Source: Bacillota bacterium
GTDB lineage: Bacteria; Bacillota; Clostridia; Lachnospirales; Lachnospiraceae
Direction of reading: 5' to 3'
Length of the DNA stretch: 64,000 bases
Assembly (NCBI GenBank): GCA_023409535.1
Contig: JAEYGZ010000013.1
Coordinates: forward strand, 124,001-188,000
Of the stretch, positions 34,963 through 44,406 are shown one piece after another. The first letter of the stretch is position 1; each line of letters opens with the position of its first letter. The notes under the pieces were generated by a model, which was not told where the DNA came from, made no database searches, and saw only the letters and a program-made list of their open reading frames with translations. The translations under genes and the position numbers were made by a program.

Positions 34963-36540
34963 ATGAATATTTTAGTTGTAGACGACGAAAAATATATGCT
35001 CAAAAATATAAAAGCTATGCTTTTATGTTACAATTTACCTATTTCGCAGGTGTTTATAGCGGTTAGTGCGGACGAAGCCCGTGTCTTACTGCAACAGCAA
35101 AAGATAGACATAATATTGTGCGATATAGAAATGCCTCATGAGAGCGGTTTGGAATTTCTTTTATGGGTTAACGAAAATTATGCTCAAATCATCAATCTGG
35201 TTTTAACCTGTTATGCGGATTTTAATTATATACAACGTGCCATGCGCCTTAATGTGCTGGATTATCTCGTTAAGCCAATTTCGGAAATGGAACTTCAAAG
35301 TGCGGTAAGCAAAGCAATCAATAAGTTAACGGAAGTAGTTGCGCTAAGGACGGCCTCTGACTATGGGAGATACTGGATTGAACATGAAGAAAAGCTCTGG
35401 GAGAGTTTTTGGGCGGAACTTTTACATGGACATTTTGAAATGAATGAGAGTACGTTAATAAAGGAAACAGCCGGCAGAAATTTGACTTTAGATTTATCAA
35501 CCAAATACATACCACTGCTTATTCAATATTATATTAAATGGGGGAGTGAGCTTCAGAAAAACACAAAGAATAAAATGACTATGAAGACCATAGTGAATAA
35601 TGGTCTGTCCGAAGCCTTCCCCGGAAGCGTTGTTGTTGAATTTGGGCAAGAAAAGCTGTTTTGTGTGGTGAGCTTTGACAGTCAAGAAAAGCATAATATT
35701 ATATTCTCTCAGGTGAAGGATGTATGTGAAAAATTGACTGCTTTGGCGGATACCTATCTATCCTGCAAAATGTATTGCTATATCGGCAATCTATGTAATG
35801 CTGAACAAATGCCGGAGAGTCATGATAAACTGAAAAAATATGCGGATAACGATGTTATAAAAAAGAACCATGTTATGCTTCTGGAGGAGGACGACCGCGA
35901 GGAGCGGATAGCACTGATATTACCGGATATGAATATATTAGCGATGTTACTTTCGGAAGGGGCTTATGGACGAGCAAAACAGGAAACCTTGGACTTGCTC
36001 CAGCTCGATAAGGCATCAATCAGCTATCTGCATACGTTTTATCAAAGTTTTATTCAAATTCTTGGCATTGTGCTAAAGAATTATGATATAACTTATGAGA
36101 TGCTTTTTAAAAACGATATTGAAATCGCAACTCCGGATTTTAATTCTCTGCAAAATATTAAGGAGTGGGCGCTTTTGGTTATTGATAAATTAGCAGAATG
36201 CAGAGGAGAAACCACAATAGTTACAGAAGTTAAGCGTTTTATTGATAATCATCTGGATGGTAAACTGACGCGGGAACTTTTGGCGAAGAGGGTATTTCTG
36301 CATCCGGATTACCTAAATCGAATATTCAAACAGGAGGTTGGAGTATCGATACATGATTATATTACCGGAAGACGTATTGAATCCGCAAAGGAAATGCTTT
36401 CAAAAACTGATTTAAAAGCCAGTACAATTGCAATGAATATCGGTTATAAAAACTTTTCGCAGTTTTCCGAGCAATTTCGTTTAAATGTAGGAAAGTCACC
36501 CAGAGAATATAGAAATTACTATAAAAAAATACAGCAGTAG
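34963..36540 (+). CDS. YesN-type response regulator with AraC DNA-binding domain
   Basis: The 525-residue protein has an N-terminal receiver (ILVVDDEKYML, phosphoacceptor Asp in IILCDIEMPHESG near residue 55, Lys in YLVKPISE near residue 105), a central region of about 280 residues without a recognised motif, and a C-terminal AraC domain (about 420-525) with LTRELLAKRVFLHPDYLNRIFK and IGYKNFSQFSEQFR. It starts 11 bases after the kinase and most likely activates the sugar-uptake operon starting at 37058. Confidence 0.92.
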   Translation: MNILVVDDEKYMLKNIKAMLLCYNLPISQVFIAVSADEARVLLQQQKIDIILCDIEMPHESGLEFLLWVNENYAQIINLVLTCYADFNYIQRAMRLNVLDYLVKPISEMELQSAVSKAINKLTEVVALRTASDYGRYWIEHEEKLWESFWAELLHGHFEMNESTLIKETAGRNLTLDLSTKYIPLLIQYYIKWGSELQKNTKNKMTMKTIVNNGLSEAFPGSVVVEFGQEKLFCVVSFDSQEKHNIIFSQVKDVCEKLTALADTYLSCKMYCYIGNLCNAEQMPESHDKLKKYADNDVIKKNHVMLLEEDDREERIALILPDMNILAMLLSEGAYGRAKQETLDLLQLDKASISYLHTFYQSFIQILGIVLKNYDITYEMLFKNDIEIATPDFNSLQNIKEWALLVIDKLAECRGETTIVTEVKRFIDNHLDGKLTRELLAKRVFLHPDYLNRIFKQEVGVSIHDYITGRRIESAKEMLSKTDLKASTIAMNIGYKNFSQFSEQFRLNVGKSPREYRNYYKKIQQ

Positions 36541-36552
36541 TAAAAAATCGTC

Positions 36553-36594
36553 AATAGCTCTTGAAAATATCCAGTGATACTTTCAAGAGCTATT
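36553..36594 (+). terminator. Factor-independent terminator
   Basis: A 14-bp perfect stem, 36553-36566 with 36581-36594, followed by TCTTTG. It separates the YesMN pair from the transport operon. Confidence 0.75.
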
Positions 36595-36828
36595 TCTTTG
36601 CCATAAATCAAAAGTCTTTAATGAAACAGGCTGGTTCTATATTCATTTCTTCCCTTGGCGAAACGGGTTCCAGTTATAGAACGAATTAACTTTTATCACA
36701 TTTTCAGTAAAAGAAAGTCCGGAAATCGATAGTTTTGAATCTTGTTTTCGGTAGTTTGCCAAATAGCGATTTGATAAAATTAATGTGCTGAATGCATAAT
36801 AAATATTGATCGAAAGGAGGAAATACTA

Positions 36829-36962
36829 TTTATATTACAGTGGTGCTGAGCTAGAGGCTGCAAATATGAATATACAGAATGCACAAAAAATTCAGCAGAA
36901 GGGAGATGGTTAGCAGCGTGGCCAAAGCTCTCCAAAGATTGAATGAAGGTATTGAGATGTAA
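36829..36962 (+). pseudogene. Possible remnant of a coding sequence in the spacer before the importer operon
   Basis: After a good AAAGGAGG at 36814-36820 there is no normal start codon, but the frame through 36839-36913 encodes SGAELEAANMNIQNAQKI and stops at TAG. One frame over, 36906-36962 encodes VAKALQRLNEGIEM and a TAA. The two pieces read like one protein end broken by a frameshift. I do not recognise the family. The rest of 36541-37057 has only the terminator and AT-rich promoter-like sequence. Confidence 0.25.
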
Positions 36963-37057
36963 TTAAGAATAAAAAAATATGCATTGAGGTTTTTTATAAA
37001 ATTCCAATTGAAATGGAAATACATGAAATATTAATTATAAGGAGGAGAAAGACAGTT

Positions 37058-38578
37058 ATGTTAAAAAAATTATTTTGTATATTTCTGGTTTGTGTATTGG
37101 CTTTAAGCGCGGCAGGGTGTAGTAAAAATACAACATCGAAACCGTCAGACAAGTCTGACGCGGCAGATGCTACAGATGAAGCAGGTGCTTCAGAACTGGA
37201 ACCGATGACACTCACCATTGTTTTTCCCTATATAAATAAAGCACCGGAAGATATCAAAATGGTAGAGGAAGCATTGAGTAAAATCGCTCAGAGTAAGATC
37301 AACGCATCAATCAAGCTGATGCCGATTGCGTATGCATCATGGAATGAGCAATTTAATCTGATGATGAGCAGCGGCACGGAAAAGGTAGACTTGCTTGCTA
37401 CAGGTTTAACTAATTCCACCCTTTCCAGTATGGTAAACAAAGGCTATCTTTTGGAGATGGATGATTTGCTGAATGAATATGGAACCGGCGTTAAGGAGGT
37501 TGTAGGAGATTATATTATAGGCGGAAAGGTAAACGGCAAAACCTATTCTGTACCGACTATGCGCGATCTGGCAACTTCCACCGGTTTAATGATTATGAAA
37601 TCATTTGTGGATAAATATAATATTGATACGGATGCAATAAAGAGCTGGGAAGAGCTTACGCCGGTACTTGCTGCGATAAAAGAAGGCGAAGGCAAAGATT
37701 TTAAGCCTATGTTTCTGAATGCAAGTCAATATACTAACTTTACAAGTGTTATGGGGGATCAATTGGGCGATGCTCTTGGTACGTTGGCGCCTGACAGCTC
37801 ATCTGCAGATGTGGTTAACCGCTTTGAGTTAGAAGAATACCGTAATTTGGTAAAATTGATTAATGAGTGGTATACAGCAGGATATATTAATATTGATGCT
37901 GCAACTACAACCACAACCTGGCAGGATGCTGCTAAAGCAGGTACTTCTGCTTGCTGGCCTAATAATATGAAACCCGGACAGGTAACCAATCAAACGAACA
38001 TGTTGGGTCAAGAAATCATTGGCATTCATATCGGTGAAGATGTTGTAACTACCAGCAGTTTGCAGGCTGCTATGTGGTCCATTCCTTTTCAGGCTGAAAA
38101 TCCTGAACGTTCTATGATGCTTCTTGAACTATTATATACAGATTCGGATTTTTTTAATATTCTTTGCTGGGGCATTGAAGGCACACATTATGTAAAAACC
38201 GAGGACGGACATATCACATATCCTGAGGGTATTACTGCAGATACAACCGGTTGGGGCATTAATATGGGCTGGATTTTCGGCGATCAATTTCTCTCTTATT
38301 TGTGGGAGGGAAGTGATCTTGATCTTTGGACAAAGACGAAAGAATTTAACGATTCAGCAAAGCTTTCACCTGCTGCCGGCTTTGTTTTTGATACGACAAA
38401 TGTTAAAAATGAATATGCCGCCTGCATGTCAGTGAAAAGCGAATATATTCGTCCGATTGAAACCGGCAGTGTCGATCTATCGAAGTTAGACGAAATGAAT
38501 GAAAAACTGTATTCGTCCGGCTTGCAAAAGATCATAGACGAAAAGCAAAAGCAGATAGATGCGTTTTTACAAAAATAA
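37058..38578 (+). CDS. Sugar-binding lipoprotein (DUF3502 type) of an LplABC-like importer
   Basis: The 506-residue protein has a lipoprotein leader with Cys in LSAAGCSKN, a low-complexity Asp/Ala/Ser linker, then an extracellular binding-protein fold. The C-terminal LDEMNEKLYSSGLQKII segment and its lysine/glutamine-rich end match the DUF3502 tail of Lachnospiraceae and Bacillus oligosaccharide-binding proteins. AAGGAGG at 37039-37045 supports ATG 37058; the upstream ATG 37013 lies before it. It is the first gene of an operon with two permeases. Confidence 0.88.
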   Translation: MLKKLFCIFLVCVLALSAAGCSKNTTSKPSDKSDAADATDEAGASELEPMTLTIVFPYINKAPEDIKMVEEALSKIAQSKINASIKLMPIAYASWNEQFNLMMSSGTEKVDLLATGLTNSTLSSMVNKGYLLEMDDLLNEYGTGVKEVVGDYIIGGKVNGKTYSVPTMRDLATSTGLMIMKSFVDKYNIDTDAIKSWEELTPVLAAIKEGEGKDFKPMFLNASQYTNFTSVMGDQLGDALGTLAPDSSSADVVNRFELEEYRNLVKLINEWYTAGYINIDAATTTTTWQDAAKAGTSACWPNNMKPGQVTNQTNMLGQEIIGIHIGEDVVTTSSLQAAMWSIPFQAENPERSMMLLELLYTDSDFFNILCWGIEGTHYVKTEDGHITYPEGITADTTGWGINMGWIFGDQFLSYLWEGSDLDLWTKTKEFNDSAKLSPAAGFVFDTTNVKNEYAACMSVKSEYIRPIETGSVDLSKLDEMNEKLYSSGLQKIIDEKQKQIDAFLQK

Positions 38579-38702
38579 ATATACCTCTTCATTTAAAAAT
38601 TAAAAACGTAGGGGCTGTCGATTGAGACAAGCCTTAGGCAAAACTTTCTGTAGAGATTGATTCCAATCAATGTATAGCTGCTTTTGCTGACAGGAATTTT
38701 AT

Positions 38703-39671
38703 ATGTCTAAACGAAAGGGAATGAAAATGGAAAAATACATAAATAACAGTCTTTCTTTGAGAAAGTTGCGTAATAAAATCAATCGATATCTTCCCATTTA
38801 TTTAATGGCACTACCTGGCATCGCATATTTAATACTCAATAATTATATACCGATGGCTGGTGTTATAATTGCATTCAAAAATTATAATATTAGGGATGGT
38901 ATTTGGGGAAGCGCCTGGGCTGGTTTCAGTAATTTTGAATATTTGTTTAAAACCCAGGATGCATGGATTATCACTCGTAATACGATTCTATATAATATTG
39001 TATTTATCATTACAGGTACTGTTTTATCGATATTTATTGCAATTCTTTTGAATGAAATTACACATAAGTTCCTGTCAAGATTTTATCAGACAGTAATTTT
39101 GCTCCCTTACCTGATTTCAATGGTTGTTGTCAGCTATATCGTATTTGCGTTTCTAAGTATGGATACCGGACTAGTCAATAGTTTGCTGACAAAGTTAGGA
39201 GGGGAAGGAATTCTATGGTACAGCAAGACACAATATTGGCCCTTTATACTTGTTTTGGTGAACTGTTGGAAAAGCTTTGGCTTTAATACTATTATCTACT
39301 ATGCAGTAATTGTTGGCATAGATCATAGTTTTTACGAAGCAGCTATGGTCGACGGCGCCTCACGAATAAGGCAGATTATCCGCATTACTTTGCCGAGCTT
39401 GAAACCTACCGTTATAATACTTACAATTTTGGCTGTTGGCAGAATATTCTATTCGGATTTTGGTCTCTTTTATCAGGTTCCGATGGATGCCGGTGCATTA
39501 TATCCGGTTACTAACGTTATTGATACCTATGTTTATAGAGGATTGTTTTATCTTGGTGATTACAGTATGTCTTCAGCAGCCAGTCTTTATCAATCTTTCG
39601 TTGGTTTTATACTCGTTATTTCGGCAAACTTTATTGTACGTAAGTTAGATGCTGATAATGCACTATTTTAA
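38703..39671 (+). CDS. ABC sugar permease, LplB/YtcP group, first subunit
   Basis: The 322-residue permease has six predicted helices. LMALPGIAYLILNNYIPMAGVIIAFKNYNIRDG is the characteristic start of LplB-type permeases, and the coupling EAA-like loop is YEAAMVDGASRIRQIIRITLP near residue 214. ATG 38703 is kept as start (AGGA eight bases upstream); ATG 38727 preceded by AAAGGGA is also possible. It works with the next gene and the lipoprotein at 37058, probably importing xylo- or arabinoxylo-oligosaccharides, inferred from context. Confidence 0.9.
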   Translation: MSKRKGMKMEKYINNSLSLRKLRNKINRYLPIYLMALPGIAYLILNNYIPMAGVIIAFKNYNIRDGIWGSAWAGFSNFEYLFKTQDAWIITRNTILYNIVFIITGTVLSIFIAILLNEITHKFLSRFYQTVILLPYLISMVVVSYIVFAFLSMDTGLVNSLLTKLGGEGILWYSKTQYWPFILVLVNCWKSFGFNTIIYYAVIVGIDHSFYEAAMVDGASRIRQIIRITLPSLKPTVIILTILAVGRIFYSDFGLFYQVPMDAGALYPVTNVIDTYVYRGLFYLGDYSMSSAASLYQSFVGFILVISANFIVRKLDADNALF

Positions 39672-39686
39672 TCTGAGGTGAAGAAT

Positions 39687-40577
39687 ATGAATAAAAAATA
39701 CAATCGTAGTTTCAAAATTTTTTCACATATCATACTTATATTGGCATCGATCGTTTGTATTTACCCGTTTCTGCTTCTGCTTATGGCTTCTTTAACCGAT
39801 GAAGTAACCCTGACCCGTAATGGTTATAGTTTATTCCCGGAAGTCTTTAGTCTGCAGGCATACAGGTACCTTTATATGAGTATCGATACACTGCTGCATG
39901 CCTATGGTATTACTGTTCTCATAACTGCAGTCGGTACTTCCGTCGGTCTTATTATGACATCAATGTTAGCTTACGCTTTAGCACAGCCCAAATTGCCAGG
40001 AGGCAAACTCCTTTCCTTTATTGTAGTATTTTCCATGTTGTTCAATGGAGGTTTGGTTTCCACGTATCTGTGGTATGTGGGAACATTGGGTGTTAAGAAT
40101 ACAATATTGGCATTGCTGGTACCCAATCTTGTCACAAATGGCTTTATGATTATGATAGCCACTAATTATTTTCGTACGAATGTTCCTCATGAGGTTGTTG
40201 AAGCAGCACATGTCGACGGTGCCGGCGAATTTAAAGTCTTCTATTCTATTGTTATGCCATTCTCGCGGCCGATACTTGCTGCCATCGGATTAATGCAGGG
40301 AATTGCGTACTGGAATGATTGGCGAAATGGTTTATATTATGTTACAGATGCAAAATATTTTAGTATACAGAACATTCTTAACAGAATGCTGCAGGAAATA
40401 GCATTTCTTTCCACGAGCGATTTAGGAGGACGTGCGGCAGATTCCGCGGCAACTTTACCGGCTGCGTCCGTTCGTATGGCAATTGCAGTAATTGCTGTTT
40501 TACCAATTATGGTTATTTATCCATTTTTCCAAAAGCAATTTGCCCGGGGACTGACTGTAGGTGCTGTCAAAGGATAA
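39687..40577 (+). CDS. ABC sugar permease, LplC/YtcP group, second subunit
   Basis: The ~296-residue permease has six helices, the coupling loop VVEAAHVDGAGEFKVFYSIVMP near residue 170, and the family C-terminus FQKQFARGLTVGAVKG. ATG 39687 is chosen because GAGGTG lies at 39675-39680; an in-frame GTG at 39678 is part of that site. No ATPase is encoded nearby, as usual for this class, which shares a genome-wide MsmK-type ATPase. Confidence 0.9.
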   Translation: MNKKYNRSFKIFSHIILILASIVCIYPFLLLLMASLTDEVTLTRNGYSLFPEVFSLQAYRYLYMSIDTLLHAYGITVLITAVGTSVGLIMTSMLAYALAQPKLPGGKLLSFIVVFSMLFNGGLVSTYLWYVGTLGVKNTILALLVPNLVTNGFMIMIATNYFRTNVPHEVVEAAHVDGAGEFKVFYSIVMPFSRPILAAIGLMQGIAYWNDWRNGLYYVTDAKYFSIQNILNRMLQEIAFLSTSDLGGRAADSAATLPAASVRMAIAVIAVLPIMVIYPFFQKQFARGLTVGAVKG

Positions 40578-40581
40578 AAAA

Positions 40582-40627
40582 TTCTTAATTATCGAATGCT
40601 TCTGCGGAAGCGTTCGATAATTAAGAA
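40582..40627. terminator. 21-bp hairpin between the permease and hydrolase genes
   Basis: Bases 40582-40602 pair with 40607-40627 (one G-U pair) around a TGCG loop. On the plus strand no T run follows, but six A residues precede it, so the poly-U side would be on a minus-strand transcript. On the plus strand it may act as an RNA-processing or stabilising structure inside the operon. Confidence 0.5.
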
Positions 40628-40717
40628 CGGATTAATAAAGAATTATCTATGTAGAATACAAGTCTTTTGTAGATCTCTACCAGTAAAAATTTTGAAAAAG
40701 TGAAGGGGATATGACTT

Positions 40718-42622
40718 ATGAAGCAATCAAGTATTCATGTTTGGGATACGTATGAAGTTCGAATGCAGGCACAAAATACTTATAGCAACCCATATACAGA
40801 CGTAGTTGTATGGGCGGATTTAACCGGTCCGAATTTTCATAAGAGAATTTTTGGGTTTTGGGATGGCGGAAGTGAATTCTGTATCCGAATGACAGCTGTT
40901 GAGCCTGGATTATGGAGCTATACGACAGGTGCCAGCGTCGAAGATGAAGGTTTATGCGGACAGTACGGCAGCTTTCTGGCTGGCCCCTGGAGCGAAGAAG
41001 AGAAGCGGGAGAACCCTACACGCCGCGGCATGATCGGTTCAACCCCGGATGGCCATAGCTTTCAATATGCGGATGGCTCCCAGTATATTATGGTTGGTGA
41101 CACATGGTGGGCATTGGCAACGAAACATTTTGCATGGACTGAAGATGAAGAAGAACGTCCTATAGGTCCTGACATGACAATGAAGGATATGGCACGTATC
41201 CGTCGGGAGCAGGGATATAATACGGTAGGTATGATTGCGGCATTTCCCACTTGGGCAGCTGATGGTGAGCCAAGCGAGATTGAGCTGGAGGATGGGAAGC
41301 ATACCTACATACGCTCAGCCTGGACCAACAATGGTTGCCGTCCGCCCAGAGAAGGGGAAGGACCCATTCAGGCGAAAGACATGGATAATGAAGGAGGCCG
41401 TCCCTTTCACTTTCCGGGTAGAGTTCCGGGATATGAAACGATTGTGCCGGACTTTGACTTAATCAATCCTGAGTATTTTAAAATACTTGATAAGAAAATG
41501 CAATGGCTCAATGATCATGGCTTTACTGTCTTCATTGAAGTAACACGGCGTGATTGTTCTACGGTAATCAGAAACTATTATGATTGGCCCATGGTTTATA
41601 CACGCTTCATTCAATACATATTTGCACGTTATCAGACAAGTAATATTTTGTTCAGCCCAATTCATTTCGATTGCATTCTGCAATCAATCGATGCACGCGA
41701 GTATAATGAAGCAATAAATCTGTTCATTGATATATATGGGACACCGCCGTTTGGTACATTAATGGGTTCAAATTCCCAGCCGCATTCATTAGTGAATTTC
41801 GGTGGACCCGATGAGCAGAAATGGACGACCTTCAATCAGCTTGCTAATTACCGGGAGCATGATTATTATTGGCATTTAACCGATGGATATCATAGGAGCA
41901 AACTTCCTGCAATTAATGGCGAACCATATTATTCCGGTCATCCGTCCTTATATTTAAGAGATGATGAAGGAAATATTATCGGAGCAAAACCGGCGAAGGA
42001 TCCTTGGGATGAAGATGATCATCTTAATTGCCGCAGCGGGTATTTCGGCAGCTTATTATGCGGCGCCTTTGGCGGTGTATTAGCAGGGTTTACCGCCGGT
42101 TGGAGCGGCAATACGGAGCCGGGTTGTGATGTAAAGCTATGGGAGATAGTAAATTTTCCGGCCAGTAAACAAGTAGCTAACATTATACCTTTTCTGACTG
42201 TGCAAGGATTGCGTTACCGTGAGTTAATACCGGATTCAGAATTACTCACACCAAATAAGTGCGGAGATCCGATGGGACTGCGTGGCTGGGCTTTTGCAGC
42301 GGCTACACATGAACGTGATTTTATCTTATGCTACTGCGAAAAGGATTGTCCAAAATTATTTATACGATCTCTGCATCCATATGATATATACAGATTGACC
42401 TGGTTTAATCCGCGTACCGGGGAATGGCTTACAGATAGTACCGTTGATCTTGAAGTAACCTGCTATGGCTTTATTGCTTTACCGCGTGTGCCTGAAAATA
42501 CAGACTGGGGATTTCAGCTGGTACGGCTGAATGATACTTACAGAATGAATCCGCCGCGCGTATTTCCTAAAATAACCTGGGCAATGCCGAATTATCATAA
42601 AGAAGATGAAAATAAGGCGTAA
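40718..42622 (+). CDS. Cytoplasmic glycoside hydrolase with DUF5060 and DUF4038 (GH140 apiosidase-like)
   Basis: The 634-residue protein has no signal peptide. Residues about 5-90 match the DUF5060 beta-sandwich (HVWDTYEVRMQAQ, PGLWSYTTGAS), and about 95-480 the DUF4038 TIM barrel: FQYADGSQYIMVGDTWWALATK, MARIRREQGYNTVGMIAAFPTW, and INGEPYYSG, a likely catalytic-acid segment. DUF4038 includes the GH140 apiosidases that release apiose from rhamnogalacturonan II, but other DUF4038 members act on other pentosides. It lies downstream of an importer and upstream of a pentose kinase and isomerase, so it likely cleaves an imported oligosaccharide. Confidence 0.82.
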   Translation: MKQSSIHVWDTYEVRMQAQNTYSNPYTDVVVWADLTGPNFHKRIFGFWDGGSEFCIRMTAVEPGLWSYTTGASVEDEGLCGQYGSFLAGPWSEEEKRENPTRRGMIGSTPDGHSFQYADGSQYIMVGDTWWALATKHFAWTEDEEERPIGPDMTMKDMARIRREQGYNTVGMIAAFPTWAADGEPSEIELEDGKHTYIRSAWTNNGCRPPREGEGPIQAKDMDNEGGRPFHFPGRVPGYETIVPDFDLINPEYFKILDKKMQWLNDHGFTVFIEVTRRDCSTVIRNYYDWPMVYTRFIQYIFARYQTSNILFSPIHFDCILQSIDAREYNEAINLFIDIYGTPPFGTLMGSNSQPHSLVNFGGPDEQKWTTFNQLANYREHDYYWHLTDGYHRSKLPAINGEPYYSGHPSLYLRDDEGNIIGAKPAKDPWDEDDHLNCRSGYFGSLLCGAFGGVLAGFTAGWSGNTEPGCDVKLWEIVNFPASKQVANIIPFLTVQGLRYRELIPDSELLTPNKCGDPMGLRGWAFAAATHERDFILCYCEKDCPKLFIRSLHPYDIYRLTWFNPRTGEWLTDSTVDLEVTCYGFIALPRVPENTDWGFQLVRLNDTYRMNPPRVFPKITWAMPNYHKEDENKA

Positions 42623-42723
42623 AGTATGATATTAAACCCAACAAACATAAAAGCGTAAGAGTTTACGGGAACAGAAACATCGCTGGCAAAGTTTATGCAA
42701 TTTCTAAAGAAGGAGAACTTCAT

Positions 42724-42752
42724 AGGCTGCACCGGAAAATAAAGTGCAGCCT
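42724..42752 (+). terminator. Weak hairpin terminator after the DUF4038 gene
   Basis: AGGCTGCAC at 42724-42732 pairs perfectly with GTGCAGCCT at 42744-42752; only TTACC follows, so termination may be partial. The rest of the 42623-42884 spacer has no gene I can support. Confidence 0.5.
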
Positions 42753-42884
42753 TTACCATTAGTGACAAGTAATATGATTATGATTTTATCAGCTTGAGTT
42801 TTACATCTGCTTATACTATTTTTCAATTGTATTGCGGCTCGCGTAATTCGTTGTGAATGTTATTGTAATTTATCGGAGGTTATT

Positions 42885-43802
42885 ATGAAAAAAATTGCAG
42901 TTATAGGAAGTTTAAACGTGGATTATGTTCTTAATGTGAACCATACACCGATGATAGGAGAAACTATATTAAGCAATAAGCTGGATATTCAACCTGGAGG
43001 CAAAGGTGCAAATCAGGCATATGCGATAAGTCGGATGGGCTCTCAGGTGTCTATGTTCGGAGCAGTTGGGGATGATACGAATGCGCCTATAGTTTTGGAC
43101 AATTTAAGAAATGTTGGCGTAGATGTAACCAATGTGGTTTATCTGGAGGAACCGACCGGTGTTGCTCTGATTACGGTGGATTCAAATGGTGATAACTGCA
43201 TCATTGTATCACAAGGTGCAAATGCGAAAGTTTCAGCAGAGTATATCGATTTATGTTTATCGATTTTAGAACAGTATGATATTATTATTTTCCAATTGGA
43301 AATTCCGCTGGAGACAGTAAAGTATGCTGCTGATAAACTCAAAAAGATGGGAAAAACCATCATATTAGATCCGGCGCCGGCACCGGGAAAACTACCGGAC
43401 GAGCTGTTGAAAAATGTTGACTATATAAAGCCCAATGAAAACGAGCTGTCGAAATTATCAGGGATCACGGATATTACATCTCATTTGGAGGAAGCATGTG
43501 ATATTCTGTTAGGTCAGGGCGTAAAATGTGTCCTGGCCAGTTTGGGTTCAGCAGGCGTTATGATTAAGAATAATTCAGGTAAGGGGCAAATCTATCCGGC
43601 TGAGAAGATTAAAGCTATTGATACTACAGCCGCCGGGGATAGTTTTACCGCTGCTATCGCATATGCATTAGCAAATGAGCGTAGTATTGAGCAAGCGGTA
43701 CGATTTGCAAACAAGGTAGCTGCTCTCGTGGTTCAGCGAGAAGGGGCACAGAGGTCGATTCCATCAAAAGAAACCATTCAGGAGATCTGGTGCAATATAT
43801 AG
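42885..43802 (+). CDS. rbsK: Ribokinase-like PfkB sugar kinase
   Basis: The 305-residue protein starts KIAVIGSLNVDYVLNVNHTP, with the sugar-binding PGGKGANQAYAISRMG near residue 38 and the ATP/anion-hole DTTAAGDSFTAAIAYAL near residue 247, whose Asp is the catalytic base. These are standard ribokinase features. Beside the hydrolase and RpiB-family gene it probably phosphorylates a released pentose; ribose is the default guess, but a different pentose is possible. The stop overlaps the upstream region of the isomerase gene. Confidence 0.85.
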   Translation: MKKIAVIGSLNVDYVLNVNHTPMIGETILSNKLDIQPGGKGANQAYAISRMGSQVSMFGAVGDDTNAPIVLDNLRNVGVDVTNVVYLEEPTGVALITVDSNGDNCIIVSQGANAKVSAEYIDLCLSILEQYDIIIFQLEIPLETVKYAADKLKKMGKTIILDPAPAPGKLPDELLKNVDYIKPNENELSKLSGITDITSHLEEACDILLGQGVKCVLASLGSAGVMIKNNSGKGQIYPAEKIKAIDTTAAGDSFTAAIAYALANERSIEQAVRFANKVAALVVQREGAQRSIPSKETIQEIWCNI

Positions 43803-43816
43803 CAGGAGGAATAAGA

Positions 43817-44260
43817 ATGAAAATTGTTTTAGGTTCAGATCATTGCGGGTATGAGTTGAAAAAACGACTTCTGCCTGTTTTAAGTGAGAAATATGAGGTG
43901 ATAGACTGCGGCTGCCACTCGACGGATCCGGTAGATTTTCCGGATGTGGCAATGGAAGTATGCGATAAGATATTAAAAAATGAAGCGGAACGAGGAATTA
44001 TGTTTTGCGGTACAGGAGTAGGTGCGGCTATCGCCTGCAATAAGGTGAAGGGAATTCGAGCATCTTTATGCCACGATGCCTATTCGGCGCATCAATGTGT
44101 AGAACATGATGATGTTCAAGTGATTACGATGGGTCACCAAATTATTGGACATTTGTTGGCGGAGGAGCTGATTGATATATTCCTTCATGCCCAATTTTCA
44201 ACCGGTGAGGAATTTCATAGACGGGTTCAAAAATTAGAAAATATGGATTCAAGGAGATAA
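43817..44260 (+). CDS. RpiB/LacAB-family sugar-phosphate isomerase
   Basis: The 147-residue protein opens KIVLGSDHCGYELKK and has the catalytic Cys in MFCGTGVGAAIACNKVKGIRA near residue 66, followed by LCHDAYSAHQCVEHDDVQV. RpiB-family enzymes interconvert aldose and ketose phosphates (ribose-5-P, allose-6-P, galactose-6-P, erythrose/erythrulose-4-P). The SAHQCVEHDDVQV segment differs from the canonical RpiB segment, so the substrate may not be ribose 5-phosphate. AGGAGGA at 43804-43810 fixes ATG 43817. Confidence 0.85.
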   Translation: MKIVLGSDHCGYELKKRLLPVLSEKYEVIDCGCHSTDPVDFPDVAMEVCDKILKNEAERGIMFCGTGVGAAIACNKVKGIRASLCHDAYSAHQCVEHDDVQVITMGHQIIGHLLAEELIDIFLHAQFSTGEEFHRRVQKLENMDSRR

Positions 44261-44406
44261 GCAAATAGCGCACCATAGCGTTGGAGGCAATGCTTCATAA
44301 AACGATTCATATACATAGACCAGTTAATCGGTATAAATTATTGAAATAAAATATTTTTTATAACTTCAGATATGTATTCGTAAATCTCATAATACAAAGG
44401 AGAAAC

